A stretch of 64,000 nt of DNA, taken from Kitasatospora purpeofusca. Lineage in GTDB: Bacteria; Actinomycetota; Actinomycetes; Streptomycetales; Streptomycetaceae. The stretch lies in assembly GCF_000718025.1 (NCBI RefSeq), contig NZ_JODS01000022.1, forward strand, positions 62,001 to 126,000, given 5' to 3'. The notes beneath the pieces were generated by a model. It searched no databases. It saw only the letters and a program-made list of their open reading frames with translations, and was not told where the DNA came from. Below are positions 17,194-24,740 of the stretch, piece after piece. Positions within the stretch are counted from its first letter, which is position 1. Each line of letters begins with the position of its first letter. The translations under genes and the position numbers were made by a program.

Positions 17194-18204
17194 TCACACC
17201 GGGTGCAATCCGGGGAAGGTCAGCCCGGACGTCTCCGGCAGACCGAGCATGAGGTTCATGCACTGCACCGCGCCGCCGGCCGCGCCCTTCACCAGGTTGT
17301 CGAGGCTGCCCATCACCAGGGCCCGGCCGCGGTGGTCGGCGACGATGCCGACATCGCAGAAGTTGGAGCCGAGCAGCACCTTGGGGTCCGGGTAGCGGAA
17401 CGTCCCGCGCGCGCTGTTGACCAGCCGGACGAACGGCTCCGGGCCGTAGTCCTCGCGGTACATGGCGAGCAGTTCGCGCTCGCCGACGTCCCCGACCGAC
17501 ACCTTCGCCAGCGTCTGCACACCGCGCACCTGCGGGGTCGCGGTGACCGTCATCGACACGTCGACCCCGAGCGCCTCGGCCACCTCGGCCTCGTGCCGGT
17601 GGTCGAACGGCGCGAACACCCGCATCACTCCGCTGCGCAGGGCATGGGAGTTGGCGTCGCCGCCGGAGGCGCCGGAGCCGCTGCTGCCGGTCCTGGCGTC
17701 GACCTGGACGTCCTGGAGCAGCCCGCGGGCGGCGAGCGGCGCCAGGCTCAGGATGGCGCTGGTGGCCATGCAGCCCGGGACGGCGACCCGGGTCGCGTCG
17801 ACGATCTGCTTGCGGTGCAGCTCGGGCAGGCCCCGGACGAAGGCCGCGGCGTGCTCCCCGTCGCGGCTCCAGCCGTAGTAGCGCTCCATCAGCGCGGGGT
17901 CCTCGATCCGGAAGTCCGCGGTGAGGTCGACGATCCTGGGCGCGAGCGCGGCCATGTCGTCGAGGATCTCCGCCGTGGACCCGTGCACCCCGGCCAGGAA
18001 CACCAGGTCGACCGGTTCCAGTTCGGAGCGCCTGCGGTAGCGCAGTCCGCTGCCGCGCAGCGGTGGGTGCGCGGTCTCCACGGCGCGGCCGGCCTGGGTG
18101 TCGGAGGTGACCGCGGCCACCTCGACCTCGGGATGGTGCACGAGCAGGCGCAGCAGCTCACCGCCCACGAAGCCCCGCCCACCCACCACTGCGATGCGTT
18201 TCAT
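17194..18204 (-). CDS. lysY: [LysW]-glutamyl/aminoadipyl phosphate reductase (LysY-like)
   Basis: A 336-residue NADPH-dependent semialdehyde dehydrogenase. The nucleotide loop is VVGGRGFVGGELLR, the catalytic Cys is in VAVPGCMATSA and a GSSGSGASGG substrate loop follows, like ArgC/LysY proteins. It makes the carrier-bound semialdehyde that the split transketolase would extend by two carbons. The ATG shares an ATGA with lysX. Confidence 0.93.
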   Translation of the reverse strand: MKRIAVVGGRGFVGGELLRLLVHHPEVEVAAVTSDTQAGRAVETAHPPLRGSGLRYRRRSELEPVDLVFLAGVHGSTAEILDDMAALAPRIVDLTADFRIEDPALMERYYGWSRDGEHAAAFVRGLPELHRKQIVDATRVAVPGCMATSAILSLAPLAARGLLQDVQVDARTGSSGSGASGGDANSHALRSGVMRVFAPFDHRHEAEVAEALGVDVSMTVTATPQVRGVQTLAKVSVGDVGERELLAMYREDYGPEPFVRLVNSARGTFRYPDPKVLLGSNFCDVGIVADHRGRALVMGSLDNLVKGAAGGAVQCMNLMLGLPETSGLTFPGLHPV

Positions 18205-19085
18205 ACCGGTTCCTCCACCTCGACCATCTCGGCTGTCCAGGCCTCGACGATGCGGGCGGCGACGTCGACACCCGTCGCGCGCTCGAACCCCTGGAACTCG
18301 ACCCGGGAGTTCACCTCCAGCACCGTGTGGCTCCCGTCCGCGCGCTCGACCAGGTCCACGCCCGCGATCGTCGCGCCGACGGCGGCGGCCGCCCGGACGC
18401 AGAGCCGGTGGACCTCCTCGTCGGGCGCGTGCTGCTCGACCGTCGCTCCCCTCGCCACGTTGTTGCGCCAGTCACTGCTGGACCGGGTGATGGCGCCGAC
18501 GCACACGCCGTCGACGACGATGCCCCGGATGTCCGGCGAGCCCGGCCGGACCGCCTCCTGGACGATCACCGTGCGCGCGACCGCCGAGGGCAGCGCGGCG
18601 CAGTGCTCCAGGACGGCCTCGGCCGCGTACTGATCGGTGATCAGGCTGACCCGGTTGCCCCAGGAGGCGCTGAGGGGCTTGATCACGGCGGGGTAGCCGA
18701 GGGCGGCGACCGCCGCCCGGCCGGCCTCCGGGGTGGGGGCCAGCAGGGTGGTCGGGGTCGGTACGCCTTCCTGCCGCAACCGCAGGTAGGTGGACCACTT
18801 GTTGCCGCACACCCGGATCGCCGCGGCGTCGTTCAGGGTGCGGGCGCCGAAGGCCTCCAGCGACTCCCCCGCGAGGGCGGCGCGCTGGCTGGAGATCTCC
18901 CGGTTGAGCACCGTCGTCCCCCGCAGTTCCTCGGTCTCCCCGGGTCCGAACGACATGGTGCGGGGGTCCAGTCTGGCGACCGGGATCCCGCGGCGGTCCA
19001 GCTCGGACAGGAGCCGCCGTTCCTCGTAGCGGACGGTCGACAGCAGGATCCCGAGCCGTGTCGACGCACTCCGCGGATCACTCAC
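18201..19085 (-). CDS. lysX: LysW-amino acid ligase (LysX-like ATP-grasp)
   Basis: A 294-residue RimK-type ATP-grasp enzyme. The segment KPLSASWGNRVSLI is the nucleotide-binding lid typical of LysX/ArgX, and HTVLEVNSRVEFQGFE is the metal-binding end. It forms the amide between the C-terminal glutamate of LysW and the amino group of glutamate or aminoadipate. GTG 19085 overlaps the lysW stop by 8 bases. In cluster pathways of this type the substrate is glutamate; the residue pattern was not tested here. Confidence 0.93.
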   Translation of the reverse strand: MSDPRSASTRLGILLSTVRYEERRLLSELDRRGIPVARLDPRTMSFGPGETEELRGTTVLNREISSQRAALAGESLEAFGARTLNDAAAIRVCGNKWSTYLRLRQEGVPTPTTLLAPTPEAGRAAVAALGYPAVIKPLSASWGNRVSLITDQYAAEAVLEHCAALPSAVARTVIVQEAVRPGSPDIRGIVVDGVCVGAITRSSSDWRNNVARGATVEQHAPDEEVHRLCVRAAAAVGATIAGVDLVERADGSHTVLEVNSRVEFQGFERATGVDVAARIVEAWTAEMVEVEEPV

Positions 19086-19245
19086 CCCAGTCCTCTTCGG
19101 GCTCGGGCGCGAGGGCCAGCTCCAGCGGGTCGACGGACTGGATCTCCAGCTCGGTGGCGCAGCCGGGACAGCTCACGATCTCCCCCTGGTAGCTGTCCCC
19201 CGGTATCTTCAGCGGGCCGTCACAGCTGACGCACAGTGCATCCAT
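19078..19245 (-). CDS. lysW: Amino-group carrier protein (LysW)
   Basis: A 55-residue acidic protein, too short for routine ORF calling. It has two zinc-ribbon Cys pairs (C5/C8 and C26/C29) and ends with EDWGE, the diagnostic LysW C terminus whose last glutamate carries the substrate on its side-chain carboxylate. ATG 19245 follows AGAGGACAGGAAGAG. It shields the amino group of the growing amino acid through kinase, reductase, transketolase and aminotransferase steps. Streptomyces make lysine by the diaminopimelate route, so this set belongs to secondary metabolism. Confidence 0.95.
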   Translation of the reverse strand: MDALCVSCDGPLKIPGDSYQGEIVSCPGCATELEIQSVDPLELALAPEPEEDWGE

Positions 19246-19314
19246 CTCTTCCTGTCCTCTCTCGGTCTCTGCTCGGTCGTTTCCCGGTCACTTCGGTCGG
19301 TCGTCTCTCGGTCG
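19246..19314. repeat. CGGTC-rich repeats before lysW
   Basis: The 69-base gap between the transketolase gene and lysW is made of irregular repeats of CTCGGTC, CGGTCGT and CGGTCGG. A transcription signal is not apparent. Confidence 0.4.
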
Positions 19315-20241
19315 CTACGGTCGGTCGAGGAACTCCAGTACCCGGCGCAGAACGGCTCCGGCGGTGAGTCCGCTGTCCTCCAGCAGGTCGCCGTGGCTGC
19401 CGGGCGGCAGGAATCCGGAGACGCCGACCGGCAGCCAGCGGATCCCGCGCGCCCCCAGCGCCGACGCCACCTGCGCGCCCATGCCGCCGGAGGTCCACGC
19501 CTCCTCCAGCGTGACCAGCCACCGGCAGTCGGCGGCGACGGCCCGGCCGACCGCGCGGGCCGCCTCCGGGTCGACGGTGTGGGCGTTGATCACCTGGGCG
19601 TCGTACCCGGCGGCGGCGAGCCCCCGGGCGACCTCCAGGGCGGTGGCCAGGATCTCCGGGCCGGTGGCGACCAGGGCGAGGTCGCGGCCGGGCCTGACCT
19701 CCTGCGGCACGCCGAGCTCCGGCTCGGGCAGTCCCGCGAACACCGGCGAGTCCTTGCGGCCGAGCCGCAGGTAGGTCGGGCCGTCGTACTGCAGGCACTG
19801 CCCCAGCAGGGACACAGCCTGGCGCGCGTCGGCCGGCACGACCACCCGCATGTTCGGCAGCGCGTTCATCAGCGCCAGGTCCTCGGTGGCGTGGTGGGTG
19901 GGCCCCAGCCAGCCGCCGCTGGCGCCGCCGTGGGTGCCGACCACGCACACCCGTCGCCTCGGGTAGGCGATGTCGAGCTTGATGAACTCGAACGCCCGGC
20001 TCACCGAGAAGGCGGCGAAGGTGCAGACCAGGGCGCGGCGTCCGCAGTGCTCGGCGCCGGCGGCGAGCCCGACGGCGGCGTTCTCCGCGATGCCGACGTT
20101 GAGGTAGTCCATCCCGGGGGCCGGCTTGACGCTCCCGGTGTCGGTGTCGACCACCAGTACGTTGTGGCGCGCGGCGAGTTCCGGCAGGGCGTCGGCGAAC
20201 GCCGCCCTGGTGCTCGCCCGCTCCGGTGCGGTCTCAGCCAC
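19315..20241 (-). CDS. Transketolase C-terminal subunit
   Basis: A 308-residue protein with the pyrimidine-binding and C-terminal transketolase domains. NVGIAENAAVGLAAG carries the cofactor-activating Glu, and THHATEDLALMNALPNM is the usual transketolase segment. GTG 20241 overlaps the stop of the N-terminal subunit by 8 bases. Together they form a split thiamine-diphosphate transketolase. In the vazabitide and azinomycin pathways such a pair adds a two-carbon ketol unit to the LysW-bound glutamate semialdehyde, giving the seven-carbon skeleton. Confidence 0.92.
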   Translation of the reverse strand: MAETAPERASTRAAFADALPELAARHNVLVVDTDTGSVKPAPGMDYLNVGIAENAAVGLAAGAEHCGRRALVCTFAAFSVSRAFEFIKLDIAYPRRRVCVVGTHGGASGGWLGPTHHATEDLALMNALPNMRVVVPADARQAVSLLGQCLQYDGPTYLRLGRKDSPVFAGLPEPELGVPQEVRPGRDLALVATGPEILATALEVARGLAAAGYDAQVINAHTVDPEAARAVGRAVAADCRWLVTLEEAWTSGGMGAQVASALGARGIRWLPVGVSGFLPPGSHGDLLEDSGLTAGAVLRRVLEFLDRP

Positions 20242-21112
20242 GGCCGGGCCTCCCCCCGCCGGTCGCGGCGGGCGCCGCCGCCGCTCCGAGGCTGCCGCGG
20301 ACCCGGGCGAGCTTGCGCTCGGTGTCGAGCCGGACGAAGTGCGAGGCGGAACGGCCCTCCAGGACGCCCACGCCCTTCGCCTTGACGGTGCGGCAGACCA
20401 CGGCCGCCGGCCCGGGGGCGCGGACCGCGCCGTCGAGGGCCTCGCCGAGCGCCGCCAGGTCGTGCCCGTCCACCTCGACCGTGTGCCAGCCGAAGCCGGC
20501 CCAGCGGTCGGCGACCGGAGCGCCGTCGCTGACCTCGCGCACCGCGCCGGTCTGCTGGAAGCCGTTGACGTCGACGACCGCCACCAGGTTGTCGGCGTTC
20601 AGGGCGCGGGCCACCTGCGCCGCCTCCCACACCGTGCCCTCCTGGAGCTCGCCGTCCCCGATCAGCACGAACGTACGGGCGGGGGTGCCGCCGGCCTGGC
20701 GCTGCGCCCACGCGGTGCCGTTGGCCAGCGCCAGCCCGTGGCCGAGCGAGCCGGTGGCGAACTCCACCCCGGGGACGGCGACATTGCCGTGGGTGGCCAG
20801 CCGGCTGCCGGGACGGCAGAAGGTGGCGACCTCCTCGCGGGGGACGAACCCCCGTTCGGCCAGGGTGGCGTAGAGGGCCATCGCCGCGTGGCCCTTGCTC
20901 AGCACGAAGATGTCGCGCTGCTTCCACTCGGGGTCGGCGGGGTCGATGTCCATGGTCCGGAAGAAGAGCGCGACCAGGATCTCGACGGCGGACATCGAGC
21001 CCCCCAGGTGGCCGCCCTCGGGCCCCGCGCACATGTCCACGATGTGCTCGCGGACGGCGCGGGCGCGGGCCGCCAGCTGCGCGGTCGTCGGCTGGTGCTC
21101 GGATCCGGTCAG
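20234..21112 (-). CDS. Transketolase N-terminal subunit, probable CTG start
   Basis: A protein of about 292 residues with the thiamine-diphosphate domain: GGHLGGSMSAVE, SKGHAAMALYATLAERG, GSLGHGLALANG and GDGELQEGTVWEAA (the GDG...N metal/diphosphate motif). The domain needs the stretch TTAQLAARARAVREHIVDM, yet no ATG, GTG or TTG lies in frame before it near the upstream stop. A CTG at 21112 overlaps the aminotransferase TGA as CTGA, with GGAAGG about 10 bases before it. I take that as the start; translation from an upstream codon inside the aminotransferase gene is the alternative. Confidence 0.88.
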   Translation of the reverse strand: MTGSEHQPTTAQLAARARAVREHIVDMCAGPEGGHLGGSMSAVEILVALFFRTMDIDPADPEWKQRDIFVLSKGHAAMALYATLAERGFVPREEVATFCRPGSRLATHGNVAVPGVEFATGSLGHGLALANGTAWAQRQAGGTPARTFVLIGDGELQEGTVWEAAQVARALNADNLVAVVDVNGFQQTGAVREVSDGAPVADRWAGFGWHTVEVDGHDLAALGEALDGAVRAPGPAAVVCRTVKAKGVGVLEGRSASHFVRLDTERKLARVRGSLGAAAAPAATGGGRPGRG

Positions 21113-22386
21113 CGGCCCGCACCTTCCGCGAGTTCCGGCAGGACCTTCAGGTGCGACCAGACCTTCTCCACGGCGTCGGCGAAGCTCTGGAGCAACGGTC
21201 CGGCGTCGGGGGGAAGTTGGCGCTGCTGGAGGGTGAAGCTGCGGTCGATGACCTGCTGGGTGACCGGCCAGGAGGCGGGGGTCTGCCGGTTCAGCGGACG
21301 CAGGGCCGGCTGGTCGGCGAGCGGCATCATCTGGTACCTGGTGACCGGCATGCCCTCGGCGCGCAGGGCCCGCATCAGCAGGTTCCTGGCCTCCCCCGGC
21401 TCCAGACCGGGCAGGACCCGCTCGAAGTCGACCACGAAGCGCAGGATGTGCCACGCGTGCTCGTAGCCGTCCGGCTCGGACGGGCAGGTCAGGCCCTCCA
21501 GCGGGCGCAGCCGGGCCAGGAAGGCCTCGACATTGGCCCGGCGGGCCGCGTGGTACTCGTCGAGCCGCTCCAACTGGCTGGAGGTGTAGGCGGCCTGGAC
21601 GTTGCTCAGCTTGGCGTTGAAGCCCAGCCGGTGGCTGACGTAGCGGCGGGGGCGGTCCGGGCGGATCGTCTCGCCGAACTGGCGCAGTTGGACGATCCGG
21701 TCGGCGACGCGGTCGTCGTCGGTCACCACCAGGCCGCCCTCCCCGCAGGTGGGGAGGTTCTTGGTCATCTGGAGGCTGAAGGTGGCGGTGTTGCCGGACG
21801 CGCCGGACAGCACCCCGCGGTGGCGGGCGCCGTGGGCCTGCGCGGCGTCCTCGACCACCACCAGACCGTGCCGGCGGGCGACCTCGCCGATCGCGTCCAG
21901 GTCGGCGCTGAGGCCGTGCAGGTGGACCGGCAGGACGGCCCTGGTGCGCCCGGTGATCTCGGCGGCCAGGCTGTCCGGGGACATCGTGAAGGTGACCGGG
22001 TCGACGTCCGCGTACACCGGGGTCGCCCCGACGTGCACCACGGCCATCGCCGTGCCGACGAAGGTCAGGGCGGGCACCACGACCTCGTCGCCGGGGCCCA
22101 CGCCGTGGGCCAGCAGGGCGAGTTCGATGGCGGTGGTGCCGTTGCTCACCCCGACGCAGCGCCGCACGCCCAGGTAGTCCGCCCAGGACCGCTCCAGCCG
22201 TTCGACGGCGGTCTCCTCCGTCCGGTCGGAGACGAAGACGTTCGACTCCAGGACGGACAGCACCGCCGCCCGGTCCGCGTCCGTCGTCCTCGGCCAGTCC
22301 ACCGGTGCCAGCGACCCCAGTACGGGTTCGCCCCCGGCGAGCGCCAGCCCGCCCACAGACCCGCCATCCATCAGACGTCCGTCCAT
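21109..22386 (-). CDS. DegT/DnrJ/StrS-family PLP aminotransferase
   Basis: A 425-residue sugar-aminotransferase-like enzyme. The PLP Lys is K209 in SLQMTKNLPTCGEGG, and VEDAAQAHGA carries the cofactor-binding Asp. In the carrier-protein route an enzyme of this family aminates the ketone left by the transketolase, giving 2,6-diamino-5,7-dihydroxyheptanoate on LysW. The gene overlaps the BtrH-like stop; a second ATG at 22371 makes a TGATG junction and is an equally likely start. Confidence 0.9.
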   Translation of the reverse strand: MDGRLMDGGSVGGLALAGGEPVLGSLAPVDWPRTTDADRAAVLSVLESNVFVSDRTEETAVERLERSWADYLGVRRCVGVSNGTTAIELALLAHGVGPGDEVVVPALTFVGTAMAVVHVGATPVYADVDPVTFTMSPDSLAAEITGRTRAVLPVHLHGLSADLDAIGEVARRHGLVVVEDAAQAHGARHRGVLSGASGNTATFSLQMTKNLPTCGEGGLVVTDDDRVADRIVQLRQFGETIRPDRPRRYVSHRLGFNAKLSNVQAAYTSSQLERLDEYHAARRANVEAFLARLRPLEGLTCPSEPDGYEHAWHILRFVVDFERVLPGLEPGEARNLLMRALRAEGMPVTRYQMMPLADQPALRPLNRQTPASWPVTQQVIDRSFTLQQRQLPPDAGPLLQSFADAVEKVWSHLKVLPELAEGAGR

Positions 22387-23459
22387 TCCGTCGCCAGGGC
22401 GAGCTGCCAGTCGGCAGCCAGCTGCTCGTACGCGTGCACCAGCTCGGCGCCGCGGCGCGGCACGAGTTCCGTGGTCCCGGCCGTCTCCGCCGCGTGGGCG
22501 CCGAGCAGCCGGACGTTCGACCAGGCCGCGACCACCCGGTCCGCCGAGGCGGCCACCTCCAGCAGTAGGGGCTGCTTGCTCCGGTGCGCGAACTCCTGGG
22601 CGAGGCGGCCGTGCAGGAACGCCTGCGACTGCATCGACCAGCCCAGGGTGTAGGCGCTGCGGAGTTCCGCGGGGTCGCCGCGGTGCTCCGTCAGCCGTTC
22701 GACGAAGCGTCCGAGTCCGGCCCGGCCGGTCCAGAGCCGGTCCCCGGTCCCGGCGGTGCCGCCGGTCCAGCGGTCCAGGTTGCCGCGCAGTGCCAGGGCG
22801 ACCCGGTCGGCGGTGAGTTCGCCGGGCTGCTCGCGCACCGAGGTGGTGAGCACCCGGCCGCCGATCTCCCGGCTGGAGAAGAAGACGTCCTGGGCGTCGG
22901 AGGGATTGCCGGACAGCCAGCTCGCGAGCAGGTGCTCGGCGGCCAACCAGCCCTGGAAGCGCGGTGGTTGGGCGTCCGAGACGTAGAACTCCACGGCGCC
23001 GGCGGCGGTCCGCCGCCAGCCGGGCACCACCACCAGGTGGGCCGCGTGCACGTCGTGGAAGGCCGGGCGGAACGGGAGGTGGTAGTTGTCCACCGCCACC
23101 ACGACGCCGGAGTGCTGCTCGATCAGCCCGATCAGGTCGTCAGCGTCCGCGCCCGTCGTCCAGGCGGACTCCACCTCGTGGTAGGGGCACAGGTCGCCCG
23201 CCACGCCCCGGTCCCCCTGGGCCGGGCGGTAGAACTCCTCGCGCGGGACGTCCTCCGGCGCGAAGACGAACTCGCAGGAGAGGCCCAGGACTTCGACGGG
23301 CCGTAACCCGTGTTCCAGCAGTACGCCGCCCAGGGTGGTCTGCAGGCAGCTCAACGGGTCCTCGTACCACTGGGGGTAGCTCCCGGCGGCGCCGTTCCAC
23401 CGGGCGGCGCGCGGCGCGGTACCGGTCGTCCCGGCTCCGGTCGTCCTAGCTGAGTGCAC
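22371..23459 (-). CDS. BtrH-like protein with a TTA codon
   Basis: A 362-residue protein. The segment DPLSCLQTTLGGVLLEHG (about 35-51) and the later YHLPFRPAFHDVHAAHLVVV (Cys then two His) resemble the BtrH N-terminal, papain-like family of acyl/peptidyl transferases; the candidate nucleophile is C39. Codon 52 is TTA (23304-23306), rare in Streptomyces and dependent on the bldA tRNA, so this gene is a developmental checkpoint. GTG 23459. Together with the next gene it is a candidate for the aziridine-forming pair that azinomycin clusters encode (AziU2/AziU3). That link is a guess from context and needs alignment. Confidence 0.7.
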   Translation of the reverse strand: MHSARTTGAGTTGTAPRAARWNGAAGSYPQWYEDPLSCLQTTLGGVLLEHGLRPVEVLGLSCEFVFAPEDVPREEFYRPAQGDRGVAGDLCPYHEVESAWTTGADADDLIGLIEQHSGVVVAVDNYHLPFRPAFHDVHAAHLVVVPGWRRTAAGAVEFYVSDAQPPRFQGWLAAEHLLASWLSGNPSDAQDVFFSSREIGGRVLTTSVREQPGELTADRVALALRGNLDRWTGGTAGTGDRLWTGRAGLGRFVERLTEHRGDPAELRSAYTLGWSMQSQAFLHGRLAQEFAHRSKQPLLLEVAASADRVVAAWSNVRLLGAHAAETAGTTELVPRRGAELVHAYEQLAADWQLALATEWTDV

Positions 23460-24123
23460 GGCTGGCTCCCTGTATCAGCGGTTCGCCGTCGGCGCCGGCG
23501 CCCAGGTGGCGGCCGACGAGCGTCAGGGCGAAGAGATGGACGGCCGGGTTCCTGGGCAGCGACATGGCGGTGAGCGGCTTGCGCGAGGTCACCGGGACGC
23601 GCTGGCACCAGAGGGTGATCCCGATCCGCTCCTGCACATGGTGCGGGTAGTGGATGACGTCGGTGCGCAGCGCCAGCTCCTCGCCGAAGTCGGACCGGCC
23701 CTCCCACAGGTCGGAGAGCGCGAGGTGGTCCCGGTCCACGGTGCCGTCGGAGAAGTGCCAGGTGAGCACGTCCCTGACCCGGCGTTCCCCGCAGCCGATG
23801 AGGTAGAGCCAGTCCCACCGGCGCTCCGGGACCTCGATCCGCTGCCCGGCGCAGCGGACGTTGTCCGGGCCGGTGCCGTCGAGGCGGGCGGTGCGCAGCG
23901 GAACGCCGTCCACGAGGAGTTCCAGCGGCGCGTCCTGGGCCGGCAGCGAGTTGCGCCAGACGTTGAGGCGGCCGTCGGCGAGGTTCGCCAGGGTGGTCGC
24001 GGCCTGGTTGTTCATGAAGGGTTCGAGCGCGAGCACCTTGTGAGCGGTCTGATCGGTCGGAGCGGTCTGATCGGTCGGAGCGGTCTGAGCGGTCTGAGCG
24101 GTCTGAGCGGTCTGAGCGGTCAA
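23446..24123 (-). CDS. Unknown 225-residue cluster protein with TAQ repeats, TTG start
   Basis: I do not recognise this family. The core (from about residue 37, MNNQAATTLANL) is rich in beta-type sequence, with IEVPERRWDWLYLIGCGERRV and a terminal SLPRNPAVHLFAL; it may be a beta-sandwich. The first ATG of the core (24015) has no ribosome site. A TTG at 24123 overlaps the GNAT stop as TTGA and follows GGAAGGA by 6 bases, so I place the start there. That adds five TAQ units and two TAPTDQ units at the N terminus, read from a DNA tandem repeat. It overlaps the BtrH-like gene by 14 bases, so the two products may act together. Confidence 0.65.
   Translation of the reverse strand: MTAQTAQTAQTAQTAPTDQTAPTDQTAHKVLALEPFMNNQAATTLANLADGRLNVWRNSLPAQDAPLELLVDGVPLRTARLDGTGPDNVRCAGQRIEVPERRWDWLYLIGCGERRVRDVLTWHFSDGTVDRDHLALSDLWEGRSDFGEELALRTDVIHYPHHVQERIGITLWCQRVPVTSRKPLTAMSLPRNPAVHLFALTLVGRHLGAGADGEPLIQGASRALS
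24041..24122. repeat. GAGCGGTCT tandem repeat
   Basis: Nine-base units GAGCGGTCT in several near-perfect copies, interspersed with GATCGGTCG variants. The unit length is a multiple of three and it is read in frame as TAQ and TAPTDQ at the N terminus of the adjacent protein, so copy number can change without breaking the gene. Confidence 0.8.
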
Positions 24124-24698
24124 CGGAGATCCTTCCGTACCAATGCCCTGCTCTGCAGACGGGGTTCGACGACGGTGAAGCCGCAGGACTCGAAGGTGGT
24201 GACCCGGCCGCGGAAGCTGCCGCGTTCGAAGGCGGCCGCGGGGTCCCGGTCGTCCTCGGGGTAGGCCTCGATGAACTCGGCCTTCTCGTCCCGCGCCCAC
24301 TGCGCGGCCCGGTCGATGAGCACCTTGGTGAGTCCCTGGTGCCGGTGGTCGCGGGTGAGGTAGAGACAGACGACGGACCAGATGCGCTCCGGGTCGTCGC
24401 CCTTCAGCAGCTTGGCCGCCCGGGACCTGGCCAGCCGGGGGAAGCCGAGCCGGGGGCCGACCCCGATCCAGCCGGCGGGGACGCCGTCGACCGTGCCGAG
24501 GACACCCACCCGTTCGCCGCCCTCGACCAGTTCGCGGAGCCGGTCCTTGCGCGCCGCGGTGCCGCAGGAGGAGCGTTCCTTGGCGGTCATGCGGAAATAC
24601 GTGCACCAGCAGTTCTCCACGAGGCCTTTCGGCTCGAAGAATTCGCCGACCGTCGGCCAGTCGCCCGGCCCGACAATCGTGGTGACGAAATCGCTCAT
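24120..24698 (-). CDS. GNAT-family N-acetyltransferase
   Basis: A 192-residue GNAT. The acetyl-CoA pyrophosphate loop is DHRHQGLTKVLIDRAA (Q-x-x-G-x-x pattern slightly altered) and the N terminus carries a Cys/aromatic segment, ENCWCTYFRMT. ATG 24698 follows GGAAGG. In this cluster it could acetylate an amino group for protection, self-resistance or structure; sequence alone does not decide. Tightly coupled to the next gene by TTGA. Confidence 0.85.
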   Translation of the reverse strand: MSDFVTTIVGPGDWPTVGEFFEPKGLVENCWCTYFRMTAKERSSCGTAARKDRLRELVEGGERVGVLGTVDGVPAGWIGVGPRLGFPRLARSRAAKLLKGDDPERIWSVVCLYLTRDHRHQGLTKVLIDRAAQWARDEKAEFIEAYPEDDRDPAAAFERGSFRGRVTTFESCGFTVVEPRLQSRALVRKDLR

Positions 24699-24740
24699 CG
24701 CTTCTGCCTTCCGCGGTGCTGTCGCCGTCCCGGTCGCCGA

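Noticed and set aside
15282..19245. LysW set as primary lysine or arginine biosynthesis
   Set aside because: Streptomycetes make lysine by the diaminopimelate route, and here the genes are coupled to a sulfotransferase and lie in line with transketolase and NRPS genes.
22371..23459. Butirosin-type (BtrH/BtrG) side-chain pathway
   Set aside because: Only the BtrH-like fold is present; no BtrI-type carrier, BtrJ ligase or aminocyclitol genes are found.
23446..24015. Frameshift or gene start at ATG 24015 for the 225-residue protein
   Set aside because: No ribosome site there; TTG 24123 has one and joins the preceding stop as TTGA.
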